NCBI RefSeq assembly: GCF_024169925.1
Contig: NZ_JALJXF010000001.1
Span: forward strand, 750,001 to 814,000
DNA from: Methylorubrum extorquens
GTDB taxonomy: Bacteria > Pseudomonadota > Alphaproteobacteria > Rhizobiales > Beijerinckiaceae
Length of the DNA: 64,000 nt
Reading direction: 5' to 3'
Below the pieces are notes generated by a model that did not search any database, was not told the origin of the DNA, and saw only the letters and a list, made by a program, of their open reading frames with translations. Made by a program: the position numbers and the translations under genes. Positions 47,010 through 56,665 of this stretch are shown here, piece by piece (positions within the stretch are counted from its first letter, which is position 1; each line of letters opens with the position of its first letter).

Positions 47010-47849
47010 TTATGCGCTCAGCTGCATTTGCAGTTGCGGCAGGCGGGACGTCCGGGCGAGGCCGAAATCCTTCAGCGAAACAACCTCGACCAGCGCGTCC
47101 TTGCGGGCGATCACGACGCTGTTGTCCGGTACCGGGGTCCAGGTCGCGTGCTCCTTATCCAACGGCTCCGAGACCACCACGACGCCATCCGCCGACTGGC
47201 GGTAATACATGCTGTTGGCCGCATCGTTGGCAGCGTAGCGGAAGGCGTAGAGGTCGCGCCCATCGGCGAGTGCCGCGGTAAAGCGGAACGGATGCCCGCC
47301 CTCGATGCCGCCGACCAATTCCGTCACCGCAGCCAGCGCCCGCGTCGTGGCGGTGATCGGGTCGCGCTTCACTTCCGATGCCATCAGGCCCTGGCCGAGG
47401 ATCGCCAGGAACAGCGCCTCGGAATCGGTCGTGCCGTTGCGGGAGGGATAGAGTTCGTCGGGTATCAGGGCTTCGATCGGCCGGCGCAGCCGCGACCAGT
47501 CGCCGATATAGCCGTTATGCATGAACAGCCACGGTCCGCAGGCGAAGGGGTGGCAGTTCGGCCGGGTGATCGGCGTGCCGGTTGCCGCACGCACATGGGC
47601 GAAGAACAGGTGCGAGTGCAGGTGGCGGCAGATGTAGCGCAGGTTCTCGTCGGACCACGCCGGCTGCACCTCGCGGAAGCGGCCGGGCTCGGGGTGGTCG
47701 CCGTACCAGCCCAGGCCGAAGCCGTCGCCGTTGGTGCTCGCCGTCGATTCGAGCGCCTTGATGCTTTGCGAGACCAGCGAATGCGCCGGTTCGGTCACAT
47801 AATGCTCGAGCGGGATCGTGCGGCCTCGATAAGCGATCCAGCGACACAT
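47010..47849 (-). CDS. Class II glutamine amidotransferase
   Basis: 279 residues starting MCRWIAYRG, so that Met removal exposes the N-terminal nucleophile Cys2. NGDGFGLGWYG near 40-50, FFAHVRAATGTPIT near 83-96, and CHPFACGPWLFMHNGYIGDW near 99-118 are the glutaminase-domain hallmarks of the YafJ/EgtC type. No synthetase domain is attached, so the ammonia acceptor is unknown. ATG 47849 chosen because Cys must be residue 2; the frame extends 13 codons upstream. It lies 139 bases downstream of the larger amidotransferase gene on the same strand. Confidence 0.9.
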   Translation of the reverse strand: MCRWIAYRGRTIPLEHYVTEPAHSLVSQSIKALESTASTNGDGFGLGWYGDHPEPGRFREVQPAWSDENLRYICRHLHSHLFFAHVRAATGTPITRPNCHPFACGPWLFMHNGYIGDWSRLRRPIEALIPDELYPSRNGTTDSEALFLAILGQGLMASEVKRDPITATTRALAAVTELVGGIEGGHPFRFTAALADGRDLYAFRYAANDAANSMYYRQSADGVVVVSEPLDKEHATWTPVPDNSVVIARKDALVEVVSLKDFGLARTSRLPQLQMQLSA

Positions 47850-47988
47850 CGTTTGGGGTCTCCCGCAGCGTTCCAGCGCATCGCGCATCGGCCAAGATCG
47901 TGGAGAATCCGCGTCACCTTGAGCGCTGCCGCACGCGCCGGCTGAATTTCGACGCGGCGGTTCATGCCTGCAACGCGGAAGCGGGAGA

Positions 47989-49758
47989 TCAGATGCCGTG
48001 CGATTGCAGCCACGCTTCGAGCAGGGCGACCTGCCAGAGCTTGGAGTTGCCCTTCGGCGTCAGCGTCCCGTCGGGATCGGCGAGCAGGCGATCGACGTAA
48101 GCCCGGTTGAAGATGCCGCGCTCGCGCGCCGCCGGACGGTCGAGCACGTCGCGCACGAACTCCATGAACGGCCCGCGGATGTGCTTGAGGGCCGGAACCG
48201 GAAAGTAGCCCTTCGGCCGGTCGATCACCTCGGCCGGAACCACGGCGCGGGCGGCCTCCTTGAGGATGTACTTGCCGCCGTCGCGCACTTTCAGTTCGGC
48301 GGGAATGCGCGCGGCGAGTTCGACCAGTTCATGGTCGAGGAAAGGGACGCGCGCCTCCAGCCCACAGGCCATGGTCATGTTGTCGACCCGCTTGACCGGA
48401 TCGTCCACGAGCATAATCCGCTGATCGAGGTCGAGGGTCTTGTCGATGGCGCTGGCGCTCTTCGACTCGGCGAAAAAACGGGCGAGGAAATCGCGGCTGT
48501 AATCCTGATCCACGAAATCGGGTGTGAGCGTCTCACGCATCTCCGCGTGGTCGCGGTCGAAATAGGCGTTCGCGTAATCCGTCGTCGGATCGGTCGATCC
48601 CATCAGCTTCGGATACCAATGGTACCCGCCGAACACCTCGTCGGCGCCTTGACCGCTCTGGATTACCTTCACGTGCTTGGCGACTTCCTGCGACAGCAGG
48701 AGGAAGGCCACCGCGTCGTGGCTCATCTGCGGCTCAGCCATGGCATGGATCGCCGCCGGCAGGGCCTCAAGCGTCCGAGAGCCGTCCACGACGAGCTTGG
48801 CGTGGTCGGTCTCGAACCGCTCGGCGATGATGTCGGAGTATTTGAACTCGTCGCCCTCGACGCCGTTCACCGCGTCGAAGCCAACGGAAAAGGTCTTGAG
48901 CCCGCTCTGACCGCTCTTGGCCAGCAGGGCGACGATCACCGAGGAATCGAGACCACCCGATAGCAGCACGCCGGTCGGCACGTCGGCGATCTGGCGGCGC
49001 GCGACCGCCGTGGTGAGCGAGTCGAGCACCGCCGCGCGCCAATCCGCCTCGGTTCTGTGACGGTCCTCCTGGCGGGGACCGACCACGAGCGACCAGTAGG
49101 TTTCTTCGCGGCGCGAGCCATCGGGCTCGAACGTCAGGGTCGTGGCCGGGTGGACCTTACGGACGCCCTTGAGGATCGTCAGTGGGGCCGGCACGCCTGC
49201 GTGCCAGCTCATGTAGTGGTGGAGCGCCGCCCTATCGATCGTGGTGTCGACATCGCCGGCTGCGAGCAGGGCCGGCAGCGCGGAGGCGAAACGGAAGCGC
49301 TTGCCGGACTCTGCATAATAGAGCGGCTTGATGCCGAGCCGGTCGCGGGCGAACGTGACGCGGCCCGAATCGCGTTCGTAGACGGCGAAGACGAACATGC
49401 CGAGGAAGCGCTTCACGCAGTCCCGGCCCCAGGCGTGAAACGCCTTGAGCACCACCTCGGTGTCGCTGGTCGAGAAGAAGCGGTAGCCCTTGGCGATCAG
49501 TTGCTCGCGAAGGTCCTTGTAGTTGTAGATGCAGCCGTTGAAGACAATCGAGAGCCCCAGTTCGGCATCGACCATCGGCTGCTGGCCGGCTTCCGAGAGG
49601 TCGATGATCTTCAAACGGCAATGGCCGAACAGGACGCCGCCCTGGCCGTGGATCCCACCAGCGTCAGGACCGCGGGGGCGCAGAACCTCCATCATCGCCC
49701 GCACGGCGTTCGGATCGGCCGCGCCGCCGAAGTTGATCTCCCCGCAGATCCCGCACAT
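47989..49758 (-). CDS. Asparagine synthase-like amidotransferase (N-acetylglutaminylglutamine amide type)
   Basis: 589 residues. N-terminal class II glutaminase (MCGICGEINFGG, RPRGPDAGG, VFNGCIYNYKDLR), then an AsnB-type ATP-pyrophosphatase domain with LLSGGLDSSVIVALL near residue 260 and VIQSGQGADEVFGGYHWYP near 375. The GYHWYP region and length fit the enzymes that make the osmoprotectant N-acetylglutaminylglutamine amide, rather than housekeeping AsnB. The partner GNAT/ATP-grasp synthetase is usually adjacent but is not in this window, so the specific assignment is tentative. Confidence 0.82.
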   Translation of the reverse strand: MCGICGEINFGGAADPNAVRAMMEVLRPRGPDAGGIHGQGGVLFGHCRLKIIDLSEAGQQPMVDAELGLSIVFNGCIYNYKDLREQLIAKGYRFFSTSDTEVVLKAFHAWGRDCVKRFLGMFVFAVYERDSGRVTFARDRLGIKPLYYAESGKRFRFASALPALLAAGDVDTTIDRAALHHYMSWHAGVPAPLTILKGVRKVHPATTLTFEPDGSRREETYWSLVVGPRQEDRHRTEADWRAAVLDSLTTAVARRQIADVPTGVLLSGGLDSSVIVALLAKSGQSGLKTFSVGFDAVNGVEGDEFKYSDIIAERFETDHAKLVVDGSRTLEALPAAIHAMAEPQMSHDAVAFLLLSQEVAKHVKVIQSGQGADEVFGGYHWYPKLMGSTDPTTDYANAYFDRDHAEMRETLTPDFVDQDYSRDFLARFFAESKSASAIDKTLDLDQRIMLVDDPVKRVDNMTMACGLEARVPFLDHELVELAARIPAELKVRDGGKYILKEAARAVVPAEVIDRPKGYFPVPALKHIRGPFMEFVRDVLDRPAARERGIFNRAYVDRLLADPDGTLTPKGNSKLWQVALLEAWLQSHGI

Positions 49759-49982
49759 CGCCGCCAGCCGCCCTCATCTCGTCCTTGGTCTTCGAACCCA
49801 AGCGGCAGAACCGAGTCGCACTCGGCGCGTTCCATGCCACACGCGAAACCCTCACCTTCGTTCGGTTCGGCACGGTGAGATCGCGTCCGCTGCCGTGGCC
49901 AAGCGATTCCTGCGCCACGTGCGGCTGCTTCGACGGTTAAACGCCAAAGAGCGGGTTGAATGAGGGGAGGGGTGTCGAGGTC

Positions 49983-50627
49983 TCAGGCCGGTAGCGTCAG
50001 CCCCTCGCGGGCGAATACTGTGCGCACGGCAGGGCGCTCGGCCATGCGGCGGGCATGCGCCGTCCAGGCCGGGAAGAGCGAAGGCATATCGAAGCCGATC
50101 GTCGGGCCGCGGGCCCAGAGCCAGAATACCATGAGGTAGGCATCGACGACGCTGTATCGCTCGCCGAGCGCCCAGCCGCCGTTGGAAAGCCGCACCTCGG
50201 TCATGGTGCAGAGATCGCCGAACGTGTCGGCCCCCTTCGCCCGAATCTCCGGGAAGGCGGTCTCGTCGGCGCTGTAGCGCTCGGGCCGGCGGACATGGGC
50301 GTAGGCGATGTGATGCCCGGTGGAGAGCCACGCCATCCACTCGTCAGCCGCCGCCTGCCCGCGCAGATCCTCCGGCAGCAAGCCGGCCTCCGGATGGGAG
50401 CGGGCGAGGTGGCGCAGGATCGCCGCGTTCTCGGTGAGCACCCAGCCCTCTTCATAAAGGGCCGGCACGCGTCCGCGCTCGTTGACCGCGAGATATTCCG
50501 GCGCCCTCTGGTCGCCTTTGGCGAGGTCGAGGCGAATGGTCTCGTAGGGCGCGCCGATCTCCTCCAGCACGATGTGGGAGGCGAGCGAGCAGGCGCCGGG
50601 GGCGTAATAGAGCGTGCGGGCGGTCAT
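49983..50627 (-). CDS. Glutathione S-transferase family protein
   Basis: 214 residues: N-terminal thioredoxin-like domain (about 1-82, LYYAPGACSLASHIVLEEIG with catalytic-region Ser/Cys, then GRVPALY and LTENAAILRHLA) and a helical C-terminal domain (about 92-205). The PGACS motif is typical of beta/bacterial GSTs that detoxify electrophiles or reduce disulfides with glutathione. ATG 50627 is chosen; the frame to 50708 adds no conserved residues. It lies 61 bases downstream of ilvH on the same strand. Confidence 0.9.
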   Translation of the reverse strand: MTARTLYYAPGACSLASHIVLEEIGAPYETIRLDLAKGDQRAPEYLAVNERGRVPALYEEGWVLTENAAILRHLARSHPEAGLLPEDLRGQAAADEWMAWLSTGHHIAYAHVRRPERYSADETAFPEIRAKGADTFGDLCTMTEVRLSNGGWALGERYSVVDAYLMVFWLWARGPTIGFDMPSLFPAWTAHARRMAERPAVRTVFAREGLTLPA

Positions 50628-50688
50628 GGACTTCTTATCGCTGCGGACGACGCCCCCATAGAGTAGCGCCGCCCGCAGGAAAGCCCAG

Positions 50689-51231
50689 TTACAGCGGCTC
50701 CGCGCCACGCCCCATCGCGGCGATGCCGGTGCGGGAGATCTCCACGAGGCCGATCACCGAGAGCAGGCGGATGAAGCGGTCGATTTCCTCCGTCGCGCCT
50801 GTGAGCTCGAACACGAAGGAGTTCAGCGTGGCGTCGAGGGTGCGGGCGCCGAAGGCGGCGGCGAGGCGTAGGGCCTCGCTCCGGTGCTCGCCGGTGCCGG
50901 CCACCTTCACGAGGCACAGCTCACGCTCCAGCGCTTGCCCCTGTAGCGTCAGATCGACGACGCGGTGCACGGGCACGAGGCGGTCGAGCTGCGCCTTGAT
51001 CTGGTCGATCACGGCGTTGGTGCCAGTGGTGACGATGGTGATGCGCGAGAGGTGGCGTGCCTCTTCCGTCTCGGAGACCGTCAGGCTCTCGATGTTGTAA
51101 CCGCGACCGGAGAACAGGCCGGCAATGCGGGCCAGCGCACCGGGCTCGTTGTCCACGACCACCGCGAGGGTATGACGGTTGACGGTCTCGATCCGCGTGG
51201 GCTCGGGGTAGTGGGTGTTCATCGCATTCAT
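50689..51231 (-). CDS. ilvH: Acetolactate synthase small (regulatory) subunit
   Basis: 180 residues with an N-terminal ACT domain (about 20-92: HTLAVVVDNEPGALARIAGLFSGRGYNIESL) and the C-terminal ALS_ss domain (about 95-175: RELCLVKVAG, FVFELTGATEEIDRFIRLL). It binds valine and stimulates and controls the catalytic subunit IlvI. GAGGGA nine bases before ATG 51231 supports the start. It is separated from ilvI by an opposite-strand methyltransferase, so it has its own promoter. Confidence 0.95.
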   Translation of the reverse strand: MNAMNTHYPEPTRIETVNRHTLAVVVDNEPGALARIAGLFSGRGYNIESLTVSETEEARHLSRITIVTTGTNAVIDQIKAQLDRLVPVHRVVDLTLQGQALERELCLVKVAGTGEHRSEALRLAAAFGARTLDATLNSFVFELTGATEEIDRFIRLLSVIGLVEISRTGIAAMGRGAEPL

Positions 51232-51337
51232 TTCGTCGCATCCCTCAACTTGAACTTCGTACCATCTCGCCTGCACCACCTCAGGTCGGCGCTCCAGTGC
51301 TGGACCCGCCTGCCGGTGGCATGATACCGGCCGCGCC

Positions 51338-52249
51338 ATGGATCGGCGTCAGCGTGTTTTGAATCTCGTCCGGCCGCAGGGCCGAACCGGCGTCGAGCTC
51401 GGGCCCCTCTCGCGCCCGATCCTCCTCAAAAGCGACGGCAACGTCCTCTATGCCGATCACCTCTCGACCGAGGGGCTGCGCCACCAGTACCGCGACCACC
51501 CGACCCTCGGCCCCGCCGGTATCGAGGGGATCGTTCCCGTCGATGTCGTTCTCGGCGAAGGCGGGCTGCCGCGGGCGCTCGGTTCGCGCGGTCCGGTCGA
51601 TTACATCGTCGCCTCGCACGTCGTCGAGCACGTTCCCGACTGCATCGGCTGGCTGCGGGAATGCGGCGACGCCTTGAACGAGGGCGGCGTGTTCTGCCTG
51701 ATGGTGCCGGACAAGCGCTTCACCTTCGACCATTTCCGCACGCCGAGTAGCGTCGGCGCTCTCGTCGCAGCCCATCTGCTGCGGCTGCGCACGCCACCGC
51801 CTGAGGCCGTCTACGAACATTTCGCGAGAGCAAGCGAGATCGACGTGCTCGCCACTTGGGGCGGCAAGCCGGCACCGGACAAGCCGATCGTCGGTGGCCC
51901 GCCGGCAGCTCTCGACGCCACAGCGACCGCCATCGCGAGCGGGCTCCACATCGACGTCCACTGCACGGTGTTCACGCCGTACAGCTTCGCCCGCGCCCTC
52001 TCGGAACTCTTCGCCCTCGACCTGCTCCCGTTCGAATGCGCGGCCTTGGAGCCGACCTGTCCGGGCGAGACCGAGTTCTTCGTTCTTCTGCGCAAGCGCA
52101 GCGGGCTCACCGCCGCAGAGCGCGCCGCCACGGTGCCTCGCCTGGACCCGAGCCGGCACGACGCCCTGCCGCCGCCCGCGGGTTGGCCGAAGCGAACCCG
52201 CGCGGCAGCTCGCCGATGGGTCAGGAGCCTCCGCCGAAAGAGGTCCTGA
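51338..52249 (+). CDS. Class I SAM-dependent methyltransferase-like protein
   Basis: 303 residues. VELGPLSRPILLKSDGN is an unusual motif I region; VDYIVASHVVEHVPDCIGWL near 85-105 and GGVFCLMVPDKRFTFD near 120-135 fit the methyltransferase type 11 fold. The C-terminal ~40 residues are Arg-rich and polar. Substrate unknown; proteins of this shape often sit in glycan clusters. It lies between ilvI and ilvH on the opposite strand, divergent from ilvH by 106 bases and convergent with ilvI by 61 bases. Confidence 0.78.
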   Translation: MDRRQRVLNLVRPQGRTGVELGPLSRPILLKSDGNVLYADHLSTEGLRHQYRDHPTLGPAGIEGIVPVDVVLGEGGLPRALGSRGPVDYIVASHVVEHVPDCIGWLRECGDALNEGGVFCLMVPDKRFTFDHFRTPSSVGALVAAHLLRLRTPPPEAVYEHFARASEIDVLATWGGKPAPDKPIVGGPPAALDATATAIASGLHIDVHCTVFTPYSFARALSELFALDLLPFECAALEPTCPGETEFFVLLRKRSGLTAAERAATVPRLDPSRHDALPPPAGWPKRTRAAARRWVRSLRRKRS

Positions 52250-52310
52250 CCGATCGAAACGGGCGACGCTGGGCATGGCGGTCCCGTGCGTTCGCGCGAT
52301 GCGGGGCCGA

Positions 52311-54086
52311 TCAGACCAGCATCTTGCCCTCGGCCGAGATGACGTCGCCGATCTCCACCCCGGTCTCACCGAGATAGTCGGACAGCAGCATCTCGTTGTG
52401 CGCCTTGCCCGACGGGATCATCGGGAAGCAGTTCTCCTTCTTGTCGACGATGCAGTCGAAGATCACCGGACCGTCATAGTCCAGCATCTCTTGGATCGCC
52501 GCGTCGAGCTCACCGGGCTTCTCGCAGCGGATGCCCTTGGCGCCGTAGGCCTCGGCCAGCTTCACGAAGTCCGGCAGGCTCTCCGAGTAGCTCTGCGAGT
52601 AGCGGGAGCCGTGCAGCAGCTCCTGCCACTGGCGCACCATGCCCATATACTCGTTGTTCAGGATGAAGATCTTGACCGGCAGCCGGTACTGCACCGCCGT
52701 CGACATCTCCTGCATGTTCATCAGGATCGAGGCTTCGCCCGCGATGTCGATGACGAGGCCGTCCGGGTTGGCGAGCTGCGTGCCGATCGCCGCCGGCAGG
52801 CCGTAGCCCATCGTGCCGAGGCCGCCCGAGGTCATCCAGCGGTTCGGCTCATCGAACTTGAAGTATTGCGCCGCCCACATCTGGTGCTGGCCGACCTCGG
52901 TCGTGACGAAGGTCTTGCGATCCTTGCACGCCTCGTAGAGCCGCTGCACCGCGTATTGCGGCTTGATGATCGTGCCCGACGGCCAGTAGGCGAGGCAGTC
53001 GCGCGATTTCCAGCGGCTGATCTTGTTGAACCAGTCCTCCATCCGATCCTTGTCGGGCTGCTTCGGCAGCGCGCGCCACTGGGCGAGCATCTCCTCCAGC
53101 ACCGCGGCGCAATCGCCGAGGATGCCGACATCGACCTTCACGACCTTGTTGATCGAGGAGGCGTCGACATCGACGTGGATCTTCTTCGAGAATGGCGAGA
53201 ACGCATCGAGGCGGCCGGTGATGCGGTCGTCGAAGCGCGCGCCGATGTTGATCATCACGTCGCAATCATGCATCGCGAGGTTGGCCTCGTAGGTGCCGTG
53301 CATGCCCAGCATTCCGAGGAACTTGTCGTCGGAGGCCGGAAAGGCCCCGAGCCCCATCAGCGTGGACGTGACGGGGAAGCCGGTCTCGGCGACCAGTTCC
53401 CGCAGCAGGCGCGAGGCTTCCGGGCCGGAATTGATGACGCCACCGCCGGTGTAGAAGACCGGGCGACGCGCACCCGCCATCAGCTCGACCGCCGCGCGGA
53501 TCTTTTCGGGATCGCCCTTCACCGGCGGGTTGTAGGTCTTGTGGCCATCCTGCGCCGGGCGGGAATAGACGCCGCTCGCGAACTGGATGTCCTTCGGCAG
53601 ATCGATGACGACCGGGCCGGGACGCCCGTGGCTCGCGACGTAGAACGCCTCGTGCAGGATGCGCGGCAGATCCTCGATCGATTTGACGAGGTAATTGTGC
53701 TTCGTGCAGTGCCGGGTGATGCCGACCGTGTCGCATTCCTGGAACGCATCGGAGCCGATGAGGTGCGTCGGGACCTGACCCGTCACGGCGACGAGCGGGA
53801 TCGAGTCCAGCATCGCGTCGGTGAGGCCGGTAACGATGTTGGTGGCACCGGGGCCCGACGTGACGAGGACGACGCCGACCTTGCCCGACGAGCGCGCATA
53901 GCCCTCGGCCGCATGGACCGCACCCTGCTCGTGGCGCACCAGCACGTGCTTGATCTTGGTCTCGTCGAAAAGCGCGTCGTAGATCGGCAGCACCGCGCCG
54001 CCCGGATAGCCGAACAGGGTATCCACGCCCTGATCTTGGAACGCCCGGATGACCATCTGGGCCCCGGTCATGACCTCGCCGCTCAT
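52311..54086 (-). CDS. ilvI: Acetolactate synthase large (catalytic) subunit
   Basis: 591 residues, thiamine-diphosphate enzyme of valine, leucine and isoleucine synthesis (pyruvate to acetolactate). [16 protein letters not shown] near residue 24, catalytic Glu in [16 protein letters not shown], and the ThDP-metal motif [18 protein letters not shown] near 445. GGAGG five bases before ATG 54086 supports this start over ATG 54098 or the longer frame. A leader peptide and terminator hairpin precede it (54153-54261). Confidence 0.95.
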   Translation of the reverse strand: MSGEVMTGAQMVIRAFQDQGVDTLFGYPGGAVLPIYDALFDETKIKHVLVRHEQGAVHAAEGYARSSGKVGVVLVTSGPGATNIVTGLTDAMLDSIPLVAVTGQVPTHLIGSDAFQECDTVGITRHCTKHNYLVKSIEDLPRILHEAFYVASHGRPGPVVIDLPKDIQFASGVYSRPAQDGHKTYNPPVKGDPEKIRAAVELMAGARRPVFYTGGGVINSGPEASRLLRELVAETGFPVTSTLMGLGAFPASDDKFLGMLGMHGTYEANLAMHDCDVMINIGARFDDRITGRLDAFSPFSKKIHVDVDASSINKVVKVDVGILGDCAAVLEEMLAQWRALPKQPDKDRMEDWFNKISRWKSRDCLAYWPSGTIIKPQYAVQRLYEACKDRKTFVTTEVGQHQMWAAQYFKFDEPNRWMTSGGLGTMGYGLPAAIGTQLANPDGLVIDIAGEASILMNMQEMSTAVQYRLPVKIFILNNEYMGMVRQWQELLHGSRYSQSYSESLPDFVKLAEAYGAKGIRCEKPGELDAAIQEMLDYDGPVIFDCIVDKKENCFPMIPSGKAHNEMLLSDYLGETGVEIGDVISAEGKMLV

Positions 54087-54152
54087 CGATTCCTCCATCA
54101 ATCCGTTCTTCGTGTTCCGATCCGCATGCCGGCCCGCTGGATTACGCGCAAT

Positions 54153-54175
54153 AAAAAAGGGCCCCGAGGGACCCT
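54153..54175 (-). terminator. Attenuator terminator of ilvI
   Basis: On the minus strand AGGGTCC, a short loop and GGGGCCCT form a GC-rich stem followed immediately by TTTTTT (plus-strand A-run 54153-54158). It lies between the leader peptide and ilvI. Upstream, a perfect palindrome, CGGGCTTGAGATCAAGCCCG (54200-54219), overlaps the leader stop codon, and GCGCCAC/GTGGCGC (54180-54186 with 54228-54234) can form an outer stem, giving alternative structures as expected for transcription attenuation. Confidence 0.8.
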
Positions 54176-54210
54176 GCATGCGCCACCGACCGGGCCTGTC
54201 GGGCTTGAGA

Positions 54211-54261
54211 TCAAGCCCGCCCCGTCTGTGGCGCTTCCACTACGATAAGAACCGTGCGCAT
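54211..54261 (-). CDS. ilvI leader peptide
   Basis: 16-residue open frame [19 protein letters not shown] 54261 to TGA 54211. Residues 4-8 are V-L-I-V-V, a run of the branched-chain amino acids whose synthesis ilvI serves. The stop overlaps a stem-loop and a terminator follows 35 bases later, before ilvI. Shortage of charged Val/Leu/Ile tRNA would stall ribosomes on this run and let transcription continue. Too short for routine gene calling; the logic is the established ilv attenuation model. Confidence 0.78.
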   Translation of the reverse strand: MRTVLIVVEAPQTGRA

Positions 54262-54361
54262 CGTCGATCCGTTCGCCGCTGACCCGCCGGCTTTCGGCGA
54301 GTGACCTGCAACTGACATTCTGCAAGTGAGGGGCGCGGAGTAAGCGATACGCACACTCCCG

Positions 54362-54661
54362 TCAATCCGCACCTCCCGTAATTGCGGCGGCAAAGCTTGT
54401 ATTTAATGAGCACCCTGCCGTCGCACCGCGTCGGGACGCCTGAACGGTCTCGCGGATATGCGCCACGTCAGCGGCGAGAGGCTCCGATTGCCGCGACAAT
54501 TCGGATGCCGGGGCGGGCACTGGCGCAGCAGCCCCAGTCTCTTCGGATGCCTGAGCCACGCCAGCGATGTTCGACCTTACGGTGCCGGTGCCGGACGTGG
54601 CCCGGACGGCGTTGCGCATGATCTCATGCGTCGCGGCGCCCCGCTCGCCCAAAGCCGCTGC
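54362..54661 (-). pseudogene. Remnant of a methyl-accepting chemotaxis protein (C-terminal end)
   Basis: About 100 codons resembling the tail of an MCP signalling domain: LGERGAATHEIMRNAV, SNIAGVAQASEETGAAA and ASELSRQSEPLAADV, against the usual EQGAATQEIARNV, SNIAGVxxAxxETGxAA and xELSRQAExLrxEV. The rest of the receptor is missing: upstream residues in the same frame do not match, and no membrane or HAMP region is present. Substitutions to Pro and Arg in helices suggest decay. Confidence 0.7.
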
Positions 54662-54991
54662 ATCGGCGGCGCGGGCATGCATCACGGCGCAAGTCTCAAG
54701 CAGCCGGTTGCTGCCGACCACAAGGGTGGAGACCCGTACGGACAGGCGGCGGAGCAGGGCAACCCAGGCAGCGGGTTGCAGTCGAACAACAGTGGGGTGA
54801 GCGGACGGTTTGCAACATGATGGCGCCCTCGGCTTCAGCGCACGACATAGTAGATCGAGGCAGGATCTTGAGATGTATACCTGCATGAACATTCTTTTCG
54901 ATGAAAATTAATGGATGATAGCCATAGAATTCATCATAAGCATACTATTTATATTATTATTTACGCGTTAATTCGATGAAATTACTCGTCA
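54662..54991. other. Gap between the MCP remnant and selO
   Basis: 330 bases without a supported gene. 54890-54970 is very AT-rich for this genome (for example CATACTATTTATATTATTAT). Together with the MCP remnant it looks like the scar of a deletion or old insertion. It lies downstream of selO's stop. Confidence 0.4.
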
Positions 54992-56485
54992 TCATGTTCC
55001 ACAGAAGGTGCGATATCCAAGTCCGCCACCTTCCGGAGGCTCGGCATATTGCGCGAAATCCGGCTGATCGTTGTAGGGACGCGTCAGAACCATCAACAGC
55101 GTCTCGAACGGTGCGAAATCTTGCCGTTCGACCGCGGCCTCGATCATCTCCTCGACACGGTGGTTGCGTAGAATGAAAGCTGGATTGACCGCCATCATCA
55201 TCTGACGCCGAGCAGCGGGATCGCCAGCTTCGTCCTTGAGCCGCCTGCGCCAACCTTCGGCCCAACGATCGTAGGCGGTCGGATCGATGAAGAGGCTCCG
55301 AACCGATTCGACAGCTGCCGGATCCGGTTCGCCATCAGGTCCCGGCGCGGCTTCGCCGAGGCGCCGGAAGGTGAGGGTGAAATCGGCCTCGTTCTCGGCC
55401 ATGGCTTTCAGCAGATCGCCCGCAAGTGCGGGATCGCCGTCGCGCATCGTGGCGAGGCCGAGCTTTCGGTTCAATCCGCCGTGATAGGCAGCCTCGAACT
55501 GACCTGCGAAGCCGGTCAGCGCGGCTTCGGCCTCGGCAACGGCCCGCGTCTCATCCTCCGACAGAAGAGGCAGAAGCGCCTCCGCAAGCCGGGTGAGATT
55601 CCAAAGGGCGATGCGCGGTTGGTTGCCGTAGGCGTAGCGCCCGTGGCGATCGATGGAGCTGAAGGCGGTTGCCGGGTCGTAGGTGTCGAGAAAAGCGCAG
55701 GGACCATAATCGATAGTCTCACCGGCAACCGACATGTTGTCGGTGTTCATCACGCCGTGAATGAAGCCGACAGCGAGCCAACGCGCGATCAGCTCGGCCT
55801 GACGGCGGATCACGCCATCGAGCAGGGCGCGGTAGGGATTGTCGGACTGCGCCGCCTCGGGATCGTGGCGCGCAATCACGTGGTCGGCGAGCGCACGCAG
55901 ACCTTCGACGTCCCCGCGGGCGGCGAAAAACTGGAACGACCCGACCCGGATATGGCTCGACGCGACCCGCGTCAGCACCGCGCCCGGCAGCACCGTCTCA
56001 CGGATCACCCGCTCGCCGGTGCTCACGGCCGCGAGCGCGCGGGTGGTCGGAATGCCGAGGGCGTGCATCGCCTCGCTGACGAGATACTCGCGCAGTACCG
56101 GCCCGAGGGCGGCGCGTCCGTCGCCCCGGCGGGAAAAGGGGGTCGGGCCGGATCCCTTCAGTTGGATGTCGCGGCGCCCGCTTCGGCCGACGACCTCGCC
56201 CAGCAGGATCGCACGCCCATCGCCGAGCTGCGGTACGAATTGCCCGAACTGATGCCCGGCATAGGCCGCCGCCAGCGGCTCCGCGCCCTCCGGAACTTGC
56301 CGTCCGGCCAGGACCTCGACGCCCTCCGGGCTTTCGAGACGGTCAGGATCGAGGCCGAGTTCCAGGGCAAGCGCCCGGTTCAGCCGTACCAGCCGGGGCG
56401 CCTCGACCGCGGTCGGCGCAACCCGGCCGAAGAAGCGGTCGGGCAAGCGTGCGTAGCTGTTGTCGAAGGGGAAAAGGGCGGTCAT
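54992..56485 (-). CDS. selO: Protein adenylyltransferase SelO (YdiU/UPF0061)
   Basis: 497 residues, the usual length of the SelO pseudokinase that transfers AMP to Ser/Thr/Tyr of target proteins in redox stress. Hallmarks: FDNSYARLP at the N-terminus, [20 protein letters not shown] near 75-95, the Lys in [20 protein letters not shown] near 245-255 and [10 protein letters not shown] near 260-270. The C-terminus ends FCGT. Bacterial members end in Cys or in this -CG(T) form; here Cys is third from last. ATG 56485 matches the family start. Confidence 0.95.
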   Translation of the reverse strand: MTALFPFDNSYARLPDRFFGRVAPTAVEAPRLVRLNRALALELGLDPDRLESPEGVEVLAGRQVPEGAEPLAAAYAGHQFGQFVPQLGDGRAILLGEVVGRSGRRDIQLKGSGPTPFSRRGDGRAALGPVLREYLVSEAMHALGIPTTRALAAVSTGERVIRETVLPGAVLTRVASSHIRVGSFQFFAARGDVEGLRALADHVIARHDPEAAQSDNPYRALLDGVIRRQAELIARWLAVGFIHGVMNTDNMSVAGETIDYGPCAFLDTYDPATAFSSIDRHGRYAYGNQPRIALWNLTRLAEALLPLLSEDETRAVAEAEAALTGFAGQFEAAYHGGLNRKLGLATMRDGDPALAGDLLKAMAENEADFTLTFRRLGEAAPGPDGEPDPAAVESVRSLFIDPTAYDRWAEGWRRRLKDEAGDPAARRQMMMAVNPAFILRNHRVEEMIEAAVERQDFAPFETLLMVLTRPYNDQPDFAQYAEPPEGGGLGYRTFCGT

Positions 56486-56665
56486 CGGCAGTACCGGTGC
56501 GAAAGCGGCTCGGTGCGAGACACGGACAGAGCAAAGGGAGCGGCCGGGCGCAAGCGCCCTCGCGCTGGAAGTCGCGAGGGTTGCTGCGTCCGGCACGACG
56601 AGACGGCTTGGTTGCCGATCAGAGCCGACCGGTCACGGGATCGTGGCGCTGCCTTTCGTCGGTGG

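Noticed and set aside
51894..54248. 784-codon rightward open frame across ilvI
   Set aside because: Antisense shadow of acetolactate synthase, which has all catalytic motifs.
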